Below the pieces are notes generated by a model. It did not search any database. It was not told the DNA's origin and worked only from the letters and a program-made list of their open reading frames with translations. From Flectobacillus sp. BAB-3569 (GTDB taxonomy: Bacteria > Bacteroidota > Bacteroidia > Cytophagales > Spirosomataceae): 64,000 nucleotides of DNA. The stretch's first letter is position 1. The number at the start of each line of letters is the position of its first letter. Location of the stretch: positions 62,007-126,006 of the forward strand of contig NZ_NJFZ01000010.1 of assembly GCF_002270355.1 (NCBI RefSeq), written 5' to 3'. The translations under genes were made by a program, and so were the position numbers. Positions 27,431 through 36,238 of this stretch are shown here, piece after piece.

Positions 27431-27757
27431 TCTTTAGTTTGTTTAAATTATTAATAACGTATAATAGTTGGTTGGGATATAGCGATAATTTAAGCCAAAT
27501 GGATAGGTATTAGCAATTCATAATATTTATGAAGTACAGTAAGTAAAAGTAATTCCCAGTGACGGTAAGGGTAGAATTACTTAGAAATCGAAGTTAGTTG
27601 ATTTTTGATTTTTTCCCTAAAAGAGGTAACAAAATAAATTCCCAGCAAATGAGAAAATATCACTTACTGGGAATAATTCGTATTCTTACAATGGGATTTC
27701 AGAATTTCTTGTGTCATGAAAACAAATTATGAAACCTGAAATTTCCCTGTGAGTTGA
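27431..27757. other. Intergenic region with hairpins downstream of the M42 peptidase gene
   Basis: No gene is seen. Three pairings stand out: GTAATTC / GAATTAC around 27549-27582, TTCCCAG / CTGGGAA around 27638-27677, and GGGATTTCAG / CTGAAATTTCCC around 27691-27745. The last two could end peptidase transcription, though none has a long T run on the minus strand. Confidence 0.4.
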
Positions 27758-28828
27758 CTATTTGATGTAACGCCAATCTTCGTTTCCTTTCAATGCCAAC
27801 AAAGATTCATAAATCAAGCTAATAACAGCCTGAACATCGTCTTTGTGAACCGTTTCAACGGTTGTGTGCATGTATTTTAATGGCAATGAAATCAATGCTG
27901 AAGCAACGCCTTCGGTAGCATAAGCAAACGAATCAGTATCTGTACCTGTAGAACGAGAAACCGCTTGACGTTGGATGGCAATTTCTTTTTCAGAAGCAAC
28001 ATCGATGATAAAATCGCGAAGGTTATTTTGTACTGCTGGTCCGTAGCAAATCACAGGACCTTTACCGCATTTCAAGTCACCTTGTTCTTTTTTGTTGTAC
28101 ATAGGTGATTGAGTATCGTGAGTTACGTCAGTTACGATAGCCACGTCTGGTTTCAAACGGCGAACAATCATTTCGGCACCACGAAGACCAATTTCTTCTT
28201 GCACGGCATTTACCACATACAAAGTGTATGGTAGTTGGATATTGTTTTCTTTTAAAAGACGAGCCACTTCTGCAATCATAAAACCGCCCACACGGTTGTC
28301 GAGTGCACGACCTACATAAAAGCGGTCATTGAGTTCAGTAAGTCCGTCCTCAAAAGTAACTACGGTACCTACATGAACGCCCATTTCTTCCACTTCTTTT
28401 TTGTTTGCTGCACCGAGGTCGATAAAAATGTCGTTAACAGTTGGAGCTTTATCTTTACCTAAGTCACGCACGTGGATGGCAGGATACCCAAATACACCTT
28501 TCACAACACCTTTTTTGGTATGTAAGTTACAACGCATTGACGGAGCAATAACAGCGTCAGAACCACCATTGCGACGAACGAAAATATAACCGTTATCGTC
28601 GATATAGTTTACAAACCAAGAAATCTCATCGGCGTGTGCTTCAATTACAACTTTGTAAGGCTGTCCAGGATTAATCACCCCAACAGCAGTGCCATAGACG
28701 TCAATGATGGTTTCGTCGATATAAGGTTTTAGGTAATCCAACCAAATTTGTTGACCAGACGCTTCAAAGCCAGTTGGCGATGCGTTATTCAAATATTCGT
28801 AGAGGAAGGTTTTTGATTGTTCTGTCAT
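27758..28828 (-). CDS. M42 family metallopeptidase (aminopeptidase)
   Basis: The 356-residue protein fits the M42 glutamyl-aminopeptidase/TET family. The metal ligands lie in VIEAHADE and RALDNRVGG, the catalytic and metal-binding glutamates in AVQEEIGLRGAE, and a further metal aspartate in VTDVTHDT. Such enzymes form large cytoplasmic shells that trim peptides from the proteasome or other proteases. It is a single gene on the same strand as the carboxyltransferase gene but separated from it by a terminator-like hairpin. Confidence 0.9.
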   Translation of the reverse strand: MTEQSKTFLYEYLNNASPTGFEASGQQIWLDYLKPYIDETIIDVYGTAVGVINPGQPYKVVIEAHADEISWFVNYIDDNGYIFVRRNGGSDAVIAPSMRCNLHTKKGVVKGVFGYPAIHVRDLGKDKAPTVNDIFIDLGAANKKEVEEMGVHVGTVVTFEDGLTELNDRFYVGRALDNRVGGFMIAEVARLLKENNIQLPYTLYVVNAVQEEIGLRGAEMIVRRLKPDVAIVTDVTHDTQSPMYNKKEQGDLKCGKGPVICYGPAVQNNLRDFIIDVASEKEIAIQRQAVSRSTGTDTDSFAYATEGVASALISLPLKYMHTTVETVHKDDVQAVISLIYESLLALKGNEDWRYIK

Positions 28829-28936
28829 TGTAATAATGAGTTCTATTGTTGTAATAATATCCTTTTAGTAAATAACACCGAGAATAGGATATTAATTTTT
28901 GAAATAATAAAAAATCTGCTTTTTACAAAAATACAA

Positions 28937-28967
28937 AACCCCAAAGGTTTTAAAAGCCCTTGGGGTT
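28937..28967 (-). terminator. Terminator of the acyl-CoA carboxylase gene
   Basis: On the minus strand, AACCCCAAGG pairs with CCTTTGGGGTT and is followed by a T-rich stretch (TTTTGTATTTTTG). It lies 30 bases after the stop codon. Confidence 0.75.
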
Positions 28968-28997
28968 CTAAATGTAAAATAATACCATCAATGCTGA

Positions 28998-30554
28998 TTA
29001 TAATGGAATATTTCCGTGCTTTTTGCGTGGAAGATTCGCTACTTTATTCTCCAACATTTTGAATGAGCGAATCAATTTTTGACGAGTATCTGATGGTAAA
29101 ATCACTTCGTCGATATAGCCACGGTGCGCAGCACGGTATGGGTTAGCGAATTTCTCAGTGTATTCGTCTACTTTTTCTTGTAGTTTTTCTTCTGGATTTT
29201 CGGCCTCCGCAATTTCTTTTTTAAAGATAATTTCGGCAGCACCTTTAGCGCCCATTACGGCGATTTCGGCAGTTGGCCACGCAAAATTCATATCGGCACC
29301 AATATGCTTTGAGTTCATTACATCATAAGCTCCTCCATACGCTTTGCGGGTAATAACCGTAATACGGGGCACAGTAGCCTCGCAAAAAGCATAAAGTAAT
29401 TTTGCACCATGATTGATTATACCGCCCCATTCTTGATTGGTACCTGGCATAAAACCTGGCACATCTTCGAGTACCAATAAAGGAATATTAAAACAATCAC
29501 AAAAACGTACAAAACGGGCGGCCTTCATACTGGCCTGAATATCTAGTACTCCTGCCATTACAGCGGGTTGATTGGCTACAATCCCGATGCTACGACCGCC
29601 TAGACGAGCAAAACCTACCACGATATTTTCCGCGTAGTTTTTGTGTACCTCAAAGAAAGAGTCGCTATCAACAATATGGTCGATAACTTCCTTCATATCA
29701 TAAGGTTGGTTAGGATTTTCAGGAATAATTTTATCTAATTCTTTTCTGATTTCGTTAGCAGATTCGTATGCTAGGGCAGGAGCAGTTTCTTCACAATTTT
29801 GAGGAATGTAAGAAAGCAATCGCTTGATATCGTTGATACAGCTTACTTCATTAGAGCAAGAAAAATGCGTCACCCCAGATTTTGTTGAATGAGTCGAAGC
29901 GCCTCCTAGTTCTTCTGAAGTAACTACTTCATGTGTAACAGTTTTGACAACGTTTGGCCCAGTTACAAACATATATGAGGTATTTTCAACCATCATGATA
30001 AAGTCTGTGATAGCTGGAGAATATACTGCGCCACCAGCGCATGGTCCCATGATAGCCGATATTTGTGGAATTACGCCCGAAGCAAGGGTATTGCGATAAA
30101 AAATATCAGCATATCCTGCTAATGACATTACCCCTTCTTGGATACGAGCTCCACCAGAGTCGTTTAAGCCAATTACAGGTGCACCACTTTTCATGGCTAA
30201 ATCCATGATTTTGCAGATTTTTTCGGCGAAAGTCTCAGACAAAGCACCTCCAAACACAGTAAAGTCTTGGGCAAAAACATACACCAAACGACCATTTACG
30301 GTACCATAACCCGTTACAACGCCATCGCCTAGATAATATTCGTTTTCTAGACCAAAGTCTTTACAACGGTGCATGACAAATTTGCCAATTTCCTCAAAAG
30401 AACCTTCGTCCATCAACAAAGCGATACGCTCACGAGCTGTCAGTTTGCCTTTTTTATGTTGAGCTTCAATACGTTTTTCGCCACCTCCTAAAAGAGCTTC
30501 GGCGTTTTTACGCTCTAAAATTTCAAATTTCTCTTGGTTTGTCTTTACCTTCAT
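28998..30554 (-). CDS. Acyl-CoA carboxylase beta (carboxyltransferase) subunit, propionyl-CoA type
   Basis: The 518-residue protein is a biotin-dependent carboxyltransferase. [20 protein letters not shown] is the usual N-terminal segment; [11 protein letters not shown] and [12 protein letters not shown] supply the first oxyanion region, and [16 protein letters not shown] with [10 protein letters not shown] the second. It resembles PccB and methylmalonyl-CoA decarboxylase alpha subunits. No biotin carrier or carboxylase gene is adjacent. I choose ATG at 30554 over 30590 because a TATATTTG box at 30588-30595 would place the transcription start inside the longer version. Confidence 0.9.
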   Translation of the reverse strand: MKVKTNQEKFEILERKNAEALLGGGEKRIEAQHKKGKLTARERIALLMDEGSFEEIGKFVMHRCKDFGLENEYYLGDGVVTGYGTVNGRLVYVFAQDFTVFGGALSETFAEKICKIMDLAMKSGAPVIGLNDSGGARIQEGVMSLAGYADIFYRNTLASGVIPQISAIMGPCAGGAVYSPAITDFIMMVENTSYMFVTGPNVVKTVTHEVVTSEELGGASTHSTKSGVTHFSCSNEVSCINDIKRLLSYIPQNCEETAPALAYESANEIRKELDKIIPENPNQPYDMKEVIDHIVDSDSFFEVHKNYAENIVVGFARLGGRSIGIVANQPAVMAGVLDIQASMKAARFVRFCDCFNIPLLVLEDVPGFMPGTNQEWGGIINHGAKLLYAFCEATVPRITVITRKAYGGAYDVMNSKHIGADMNFAWPTAEIAVMGAKGAAEIIFKKEIAEAENPEEKLQEKVDEYTEKFANPYRAAHRGYIDEVILPSDTRQKLIRSFKMLENKVANLPRKKHGNIPL

Positions 30555-30587
30555 GGTATTCCTATGGTATTTGTTTTGTATTTGTGT

Positions 30588-30595
30588 CAAATATA
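30588..30595 (-). promoter_or_regulatory. -7 promoter box of the carboxyltransferase gene
   Basis: The minus strand reads TATATTTG, a perfect TAnnTTTG. The predicted start near 30581 gives a leader of about 27 bases before the ATG at 30554. Confidence 0.55.
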
Positions 30596-30995
30596 AAGGG
30601 CAGAAATTAGATAACGTGTAAAATTGATATAGTTTATTTAAAATTGTATATTTTGAAGTTTTAATTTTGAATTATTTTGAGAAAAGCGATGATAAGTTAT
30701 TCGTTAATGGTATATACGTTACTTCGAACAACACTAATAATCAGAAAGATATTCTCAAAGGATGACACATATATATTTTTCTCGAATCTTTTCTGTTACT
30801 CAATTATCAAAGTAGAATAAGATTTTAAAAACTCTATAGAAACTGATAAGTCCTTACTCAAAATTCAAACTCGTACTTACTTAATAATGAGAAATCCTAT
30901 CTTTGTGCTTCGTAAGTATGTGGAGGAGGTTTTTGATGAATGTATTCATCATTTGACATAACAATAAAAATAGCTTTGCCGTGTTAAAAAGGTAT
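30596..30995. other. Divergent intergenic region between the carboxyltransferase gene and porQ
   Basis: About 400 bases without a gene. It contains the TATCTTTG box at 30898-30905 for porQ and, at its left end, the promoter of the minus-strand gene. No repeats or hairpins of note were seen. Confidence 0.45.
30898..30905 (+). promoter_or_regulatory. -7 promoter box of porQ
   Basis: TATCTTTG matches TAnnTTTG. It predicts a start near 30912 and a leader of about 85 bases. A good -33 element is not visible. Confidence 0.4.
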
Positions 30996-32024
30996 ATGTT
31001 AAGAAGAATTACGGAGATAATCTTGAGCGTACTACTCATTGGAATAGGCATAGATGTATTTGCCCAAAGTAATGACACGCAAGCCTATAGTTTTTTGAAA
31101 ATACCAACAGCGCCTTCTGTGGCTGCTTTGGGTGGTCTCCAGAATAACCTGAAAGATGTAAATGGTTTTTTCCAAAATCCTGCACTCGTAGATTCTGCTC
31201 AAAAAGGTAAAATTTCCCTCAATTTTATGCCTTATTTTCAACAGGCAAAATTACTTTCGGCTACGAGTAATTTTGCTGCTTTGGGACGTAGTTGGGGTAT
31301 AGGTGTACAGTATTTGGACTATGGTGATTTTGCCACAACCGACCCACTTGGCAATCAACAGGGGCAGTTCAAAGCCAATGATTTTGCCCTTAGTTTAGGA
31401 ACAGCACAGCAACAAGGAAATATCCGTTTTGGGGCAAGTCTCAAACTGGTTGGTTCAACTATCGAACAATATAACTCTACAGCTTTATTGGCAGATTTTG
31501 GGGGTATTTTTATACATCCCAATCAAGAACTTTCGTATTCTTTGGTAGTCAAAAATTTTGGATTTGTGCTCAAAGATTATTCTCCAACCAGCAATAGTCA
31601 AGTGCCTTTGGATGTGCAAATGGGATTACATTTTAAGCCTATTAATATGCCAGCCAAGTTTTCGTTAATGGCGCATCATCTCTATAAATATGACATAGCC
31701 TACACCAATCCTAATGTGGTGGTTACTGACCTCAATGGAAATGTCATAAGTCAAAAAGCAGGAGTGGTTGACCAACTGGCACGGCATTTGGTTTTTGGTG
31801 TGGAACTATTATTTAGTAAAAATCTCCAAGCGCTGATCGGATATAACCACCTTCGTAACCGAGAATTAAGTCTAACAAAAGGCTCAAACTTTGGTGGCTT
31901 TTCAGTTGGTTTGCGTTTCAAGACAAAATATCTTGAACTGTCCTATAGCTATTCTGGTTATCATGCTAGCGCCTCAGCGAATAGTTTTGGGTTGATTTTG
32001 GACCTGAAAAAAATAGTAAAATGA
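30996..32024 (+). CDS. porQ: Type IX secretion system protein PorQ
   Basis: The product of about 342 residues has a signal peptide (IILSVLLIGIGIDVFAQ) and then a 14-strand-type outer-membrane barrel of the PorP/PorQ/PorV fold. The first segment AYSFLKIPTAPSVAALGG and the repeated glycine-ended strands through to FGLILDLKKIVK fit PorQ, which takes part in the shuttle complex that anchors type IX cargo at the cell surface. The ATG at 30996 gives a better signal peptide than the upstream GTG at 30981 and has AAAAGG about 8 bases before it. Confidence 0.82.
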   Translation: MLRRITEIILSVLLIGIGIDVFAQSNDTQAYSFLKIPTAPSVAALGGLQNNLKDVNGFFQNPALVDSAQKGKISLNFMPYFQQAKLLSATSNFAALGRSWGIGVQYLDYGDFATTDPLGNQQGQFKANDFALSLGTAQQQGNIRFGASLKLVGSTIEQYNSTALLADFGGIFIHPNQELSYSLVVKNFGFVLKDYSPTSNSQVPLDVQMGLHFKPINMPAKFSLMAHHLYKYDIAYTNPNVVVTDLNGNVISQKAGVVDQLARHLVFGVELLFSKNLQALIGYNHLRNRELSLTKGSNFGGFSVGLRFKTKYLELSYSYSGYHASASANSFGLILDLKKIVK

Positions 32025-32171
32025 TATTTCTCTTTGAAAAATCTTATGATTGCGCACTAAGAATTCAATAAATTTACCGAAAAAATACGTTAACTAATTT
32101 CCCTAACGAAAACCTTAGAATTACTTGAGTTTGGCTTATACTTACTGATGTAATTCTCACGCTTGAAAAAT

Positions 32172-33569
32172 ATGAAGATGACAAACTTAGATGTATTAAC
32201 TCCAAAACAGATTGTAGAAGAGCTAGACAAACATATTATAGGTCAGCACGATGCAAAGAAAAACGTTGCGATTGCCTTGCGTAACCGTTGGAGAAGAATG
32301 AATACCCCTGCTGATATTCAAAAAGAAATTACACCTAATAATATTTTAATGATTGGTTCGACGGGTGTTGGTAAAACAGAAATTGCTCGTCGTTTGGCTA
32401 AATTAGCAGATGCCCCATTTACGAAGGTGGAGGCCTCTAAATTTACGGAGGTTGGTTATGTGGGTCGTGATGTCGAATCTATGGTCAGAGACTTGGTAGA
32501 ATCTTCGGTACATTTGGTACAACTTTCCAAAAAAGAAGCCGTGAAAGATAAGGCTACCGAAGCTGTTGAAGAAATTATTTTAGAAGCGCTCGTGCCAGCG
32601 ATGCCAAAGGTTTCGAAAAAAGCAAAGGCTGAGGCAGCAGCCAATCCTGATGCTATGCCTGTTTCGGACGAGGAGTTGAATCATAAAACGAGAGAGTTGT
32701 TTCGTGAAAAGTTACGTCGAGGCGAATTGGAGCATCGTAAAATAGAAATTGATGTGAAAGCCTCAAATTCTCCCAATATCGGTGTAATGGGCGGACCTAT
32801 TGACGAGATGTCCATGATGAACATTCAGGAAATGATTGGGGGAATGATTCCTAAAAAGCAAAAGAAAAGAAAACTTACGATAGCTGAAGCTCGCAAAATT
32901 TTGATGGAAGAAGAATCTTCAAAATTGATTGATATGGACGAGGTAAAAGAGGAGGCGATTCGTAAAGCTGAAAATTTAGGAATTATTTTTATTGATGAAA
33001 TAGATAAAATTGCTTCTAATCGTAGTGGCGGTGGTGGTCCAGATGTGAGCCGTGAAGGGGTACAACGTGACCTTTTGCCAATTGTGGAAGGTTCAACCGT
33101 AAATACTAAATATGGCGTGATCAATACCGACCATGTGTTGTTTATTGCGGCAGGTGCTTTCCATGTGTCGAAGCCAAGTGATTTGATTCCTGAATTACAA
33201 GGTCGTTTTCCTATTCGTGTCGAACTACAAAGTTTGAAAGAAGAAGATTTCTACAGAATCTTAAAAGAACCAAAAGGCGCGTTGACCAAACAATATGAAG
33301 CATTATTAGCTTCTGAAAATGTTGAATTGTCATTCAACGACGATGCCCTTCAGGAAATAGCCAGTATTGCTTACAATGTCAATACAGAAGTTGAAAATAT
33401 TGGTGCTCGTCGATTGCAAACCGTTATGTCTCATTTATTAAATGATTTGATGTTTGATATTCCTGATGTAATTACGCCAAATGCCAAGGTGGTTGTTACA
33501 AAAGAATTGGTAAAAGAACGTTTAGGAGGATTGGTGAAAAATCGTGATTTAAGCCAGTTTATTTTATAA
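32172..33569 (+). CDS. hslU: ATP-dependent protease ATPase subunit HslU
   Basis: The product of about 465 residues is a Clp/Hsp100 AAA+ unfoldase. LTPKQIVEELDKHIIGQ is the typical start, GSTGVGKTE is Walker A, the EVGYVGRDVESMVRDLV pore region follows, and IIFIDEIDKIA is Walker B. A middle insertion domain (about residues 110-235) and the C-terminal ENIGARRLQTVM sensor complete the family pattern. It feeds substrates to the HslV peptidase. hslV is not next to it here; the neighbours are porQ and a hydrolase. The ATG at 32172 is preferred to a TTG three codons upstream. Confidence 0.93.
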   Translation: MKMTNLDVLTPKQIVEELDKHIIGQHDAKKNVAIALRNRWRRMNTPADIQKEITPNNILMIGSTGVGKTEIARRLAKLADAPFTKVEASKFTEVGYVGRDVESMVRDLVESSVHLVQLSKKEAVKDKATEAVEEIILEALVPAMPKVSKKAKAEAAANPDAMPVSDEELNHKTRELFREKLRRGELEHRKIEIDVKASNSPNIGVMGGPIDEMSMMNIQEMIGGMIPKKQKKRKLTIAEARKILMEEESSKLIDMDEVKEEAIRKAENLGIIFIDEIDKIASNRSGGGGPDVSREGVQRDLLPIVEGSTVNTKYGVINTDHVLFIAAGAFHVSKPSDLIPELQGRFPIRVELQSLKEEDFYRILKEPKGALTKQYEALLASENVELSFNDDALQEIASIAYNVNTEVENIGARRLQTVMSHLLNDLMFDIPDVITPNAKVVVTKELVKERLGGLVKNRDLSQFIL

Positions 33570-33586
33570 ATTGTATTAGAATAATG

Positions 33587-33618
33587 AAAAAGCTCTCTAG
33601 CAATAGAGGGCTTTTTTT
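33587..33618 (+). terminator. Intrinsic terminator of hslU
   Basis: The stem AAAAAGCTCTCTA / TAGAGGGCTTTTT with a GCAA loop (including one G-U pair) runs into T residues, 20 bases after the stop codon. Confidence 0.85.
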
Positions 33619-33689
33619 ATGTAAATTGATAAATTTGTTAAAAGCTTCAGGCTTTTTTATTATCCAAACAAACACTAATTATAAATCCT

Positions 33690-34187
33690 ATGTTTAACTA
33701 TTTATTAACCAGAGGCTTAAAGATTTTGACTTTGAGTCTTTTGAGTATTAATTTACTTTTTGCTCAGACCAATCGCTCCTTACCTCGGAGTACTCCCGAA
33801 GCCGAAGGCGTATCCTCCGAAGCCATCAATCAATTTATCGAAGCTGCTAGTAAAAGCAAACATGAATTTCATAGCTTCATGTTGTTGCGCCACGGCAAAG
33901 TGATTTCTGAAGCTTGGTGGGCTCCATATCGCTCGGATTTGAAACATACCATGTATTCGGTTAGTAAAAGTTTTACGGCGACAGCTGTGGGGTTTGCAGT
34001 AAGTGAAAAAAAACTTTCTGTAAATGACCTTGTAATTTCATTTTTCCCAGAAGAAACACCCGCTCAACCTTCTGAATTTTTAAAGAAATTGAAGATTAAA
34101 GATTTGCTTTCGATGAGTGTAGGGCACAAAACTGACCCAACATTTGAGATTGCGAGCAAGAATGAAAATTGGATAAAAGCTTTTTGA
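33690..34187 (+). CDS. Beta-lactamase-like serine hydrolase, N-terminal part (frameshifted)
   Basis: The first 165 residues have a signal peptide ending LLFAQ (about 26) and the class C beta-lactamase/DD-peptidase active-site motif SVSK in MYSVSKSFTATAVG (about 103-106). The reading frame breaks at T5 (34181-34185): with one extra T it would read NWIKAFLNTQIVNEPG and continue into the next entry. The protein should be periplasmic. Family members hydrolyse cell-wall peptides, beta-lactams or esters; the substrate is unknown. Confidence 0.82.
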   Translation: MFNYLLTRGLKILTLSLLSINLLFAQTNRSLPRSTPEAEGVSSEAINQFIEAASKSKHEFHSFMLLRHGKVISEAWWAPYRSDLKHTMYSVSKSFTATAVGFAVSEKKLSVNDLVISFFPEETPAQPSEFLKKLKIKDLLSMSVGHKTDPTFEIASKNENWIKAF

Positions 34188-36064
34188 ATACGCAAATTGT
34201 CAACGAGCCAGGCTCCAAGTTTTTATATAACTCGGCAGCAACTTACATGCTTTCGGCGATTGTTCAGAAAGTTACAGGTCAAAAGATTTTAGACTATTTA
34301 AAGCCACGCCTATTTGAACCGCTAGGCATAGAAGGAATCGATTGGGAAGTGGATCCACAAGGTATTAATGTTGGTGGTTGGGGTTTACGTCTCAAAACGG
34401 AGGATATGGCTAAATTTGGACAATTATTCTTGCAAAAAGGTGTTTGGAATGGCAAACAAATTTTACCAAAAGCATGGGTTGAGGAGGCTTCTACCATGAA
34501 AATTATGCAAGACCCATCAGCTCCGCAGGATAAAAAAGATGCAAGTGATTGGTTACAGGGATATTGCTATCAAATGTGGCGTTGCCGAAACAATGCCTTT
34601 AGAGGTGATGGTGCTAATGGACAATTTATCATTGTTATGCCAGAACAAGATGCCGTTGTAATTATCACAGCGGAAGCGCCAGATATGCAATCTGAAATTA
34701 ATTTGGTTTGGGAATATCTTTTACCAGCACTCAAAACGCAAAAAGTACCTACCAATAAAGCAGCTTATGCAAAGTTGAAAAATACGATTCAGAACCTCAG
34801 TTTGCCAATTCCACAGCAACAGGCCAACTCTACGATTCAGGCGAATATTCAGGGAAAAACCTTTGCAATTACCGCTGGTGATGTAAGTTTTAAGAATATC
34901 AAATTTGATTTTCAAGATGGCGTATGTGCCGTAAAATTAGGAACAGACACGATAACGCACGATTTAAAGTTTGGTTTAGGCAAATGGATTTTTGACCAAA
35001 CTACCAAACGTGGGCCTTATTTGGTGGCAGGTGCAAAAGCTAACCGCACGGGTTTGCCAGCTTTTAAGATTGCAGGAAGCTATACTTGGCAGGATAATAA
35101 TACCTTGATACTTACTTTGCGCTATATCGAAAGCCCACATACCGAAACCATTGTTTGTAAATTTGATGGCGATAAAGTATCTGTAGATTTTCAGAATATT
35201 TTCAATCAGAATACCAAACGAGCACTTTTCAAGGGGATTCAAACAGTTTCTCGCCCAAATGCTCCTAAATTAATTATTCGTGGCGATGATATGGGTTATT
35301 CACATTCTGGAAATGACGCTTTGATTCAATCATATCGTAACGGAATCGAAACCTCGATTGAGGTCATTGTGCCATCACCATGGTTTCCTGAAGCTGTGAA
35401 GCTGTTGAAAGAGAATCCTAATATTGATGTTGGTTTGCACTTTGCTATTACTAGTGAATGGGACAATGTAAAATGGCGTCCGCTCACAGATTGTCCTAGT
35501 CTTAAAAATGCCGATGGTTATTTTTATCCCATGCTTTTTCATAACAAAAACTACCCTAAACAAGCGGTAATGGATCAAGATTGGAAAGTGGAGGATATCG
35601 AAAAAGAGCTTCATGCTCAAATCAAAATGGCTTTGAAGTATATCCCGAGATTGAGTCATGTTTCGGGTCATATGTTTAGTTTGGGCTTTGCTCCAGAGGT
35701 AAAAGAAATGGCTAAAAGAGTTGCTAAACAGTATAATTTACCCATGGTGGACACAGACGGTACTCAGGATTATAAGATAAACTACACGGGTTTTGATGCT
35801 AGAGGCTTGAACACGCAACAAAAAATACAGGCATTTATCGAAATGTTTGACAAACTCGAAGATAGCAAAACCTATGTATTTGTAGAGCATCCAGGATTAG
35901 ATAATCATGAATTACGGGCTATTTCGCATATTGGTTACGAAGATGTTGCCGAAGGTCGTCAGGATGTAACGACTATTTTTACAAGTGAGGAAGTAAGAGC
36001 AGCTGTGGTAAAAAAAGGGATCGAGCTAGTGAGTTATAAAGATGCATTACAAAAGTTGAAATAA
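34169..36064 (+). CDS. Serine hydrolase C-terminal part fused to YdjC/ChbG-type deacetylase
   Basis: After the frameshift the frame carries the rest of the beta-lactamase fold, including the YNS motif in FLYNSAATYML and GDGANGQF. A middle region of about 140 residues follows, with a DUF3471-like look (ITAGDVSFKNIKFDFQDG). The last 270 residues form a YdjC/ChbG-type carbohydrate deacetylase: metal-site DD in IIRGDDMGYS, H in VGLHFAITSEW and H in HVSGHMFSLGF. The combined protein would be about 790 residues and periplasmic. A hydrolase joined to a sugar deacetylase suggests processing of an amino-sugar polymer, which is inference. Confidence 0.85.
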   Translation: MDKSFLNTQIVNEPGSKFLYNSAATYMLSAIVQKVTGQKILDYLKPRLFEPLGIEGIDWEVDPQGINVGGWGLRLKTEDMAKFGQLFLQKGVWNGKQILPKAWVEEASTMKIMQDPSAPQDKKDASDWLQGYCYQMWRCRNNAFRGDGANGQFIIVMPEQDAVVIITAEAPDMQSEINLVWEYLLPALKTQKVPTNKAAYAKLKNTIQNLSLPIPQQQANSTIQANIQGKTFAITAGDVSFKNIKFDFQDGVCAVKLGTDTITHDLKFGLGKWIFDQTTKRGPYLVAGAKANRTGLPAFKIAGSYTWQDNNTLILTLRYIESPHTETIVCKFDGDKVSVDFQNIFNQNTKRALFKGIQTVSRPNAPKLIIRGDDMGYSHSGNDALIQSYRNGIETSIEVIVPSPWFPEAVKLLKENPNIDVGLHFAITSEWDNVKWRPLTDCPSLKNADGYFYPMLFHNKNYPKQAVMDQDWKVEDIEKELHAQIKMALKYIPRLSHVSGHMFSLGFAPEVKEMAKRVAKQYNLPMVDTDGTQDYKINYTGFDARGLNTQQKIQAFIEMFDKLEDSKTYVFVEHPGLDNHELRAISHIGYEDVAEGRQDVTTIFTSEEVRAAVVKKGIELVSYKDALQKLK

Positions 36065-36083
36065 CATTTATCAACTAATCAAT

Positions 36084-36134
36084 AGGCAATAAGCTAGAAG
36101 AATGGTGCATTCTTCTAGCTTATTGCCTTCTTTT
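36084..36134 (+). terminator. Long intrinsic terminator of the hydrolase-deacetylase gene
   Basis: A perfect 20-bp stem (arms 36084-36103 and 36109-36128) with loop GGTGC, followed by TTCTTTTT. Confidence 0.85.
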
Positions 36135-36171
36135 TAGATTGACTTAAAATTAACTATGAGTGCTGAGTTTT

Positions 36172-36238
36172 GAGTGTAAAGTATTGATATTAAAAAATTC
36201 ACAATTCACAACTCATCATTCAGCATTAATTCTCATAA
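36172..36238. repeat. Heptad repeat array (ATTCACA family) at the 3' end of rpoN
   Basis: GAGTGTAAAGTATTGATATT is followed from 36197 by the heptamers ATTCACA, ATTCACA, ACTCATC, ATTCAGC, ATTAATT, CTCATAA. The last heptamer contains the rpoN stop codon (TGA, read on the minus strand at 36235-36233). Confidence 0.8.

Noticed and set aside
30555-30590. Longer start for the acyl-CoA carboxylase beta subunit
   Set aside because: The promoter box at 30588-30595 would put the first codon before the start of transcription, and the extra residues are not conserved-looking.
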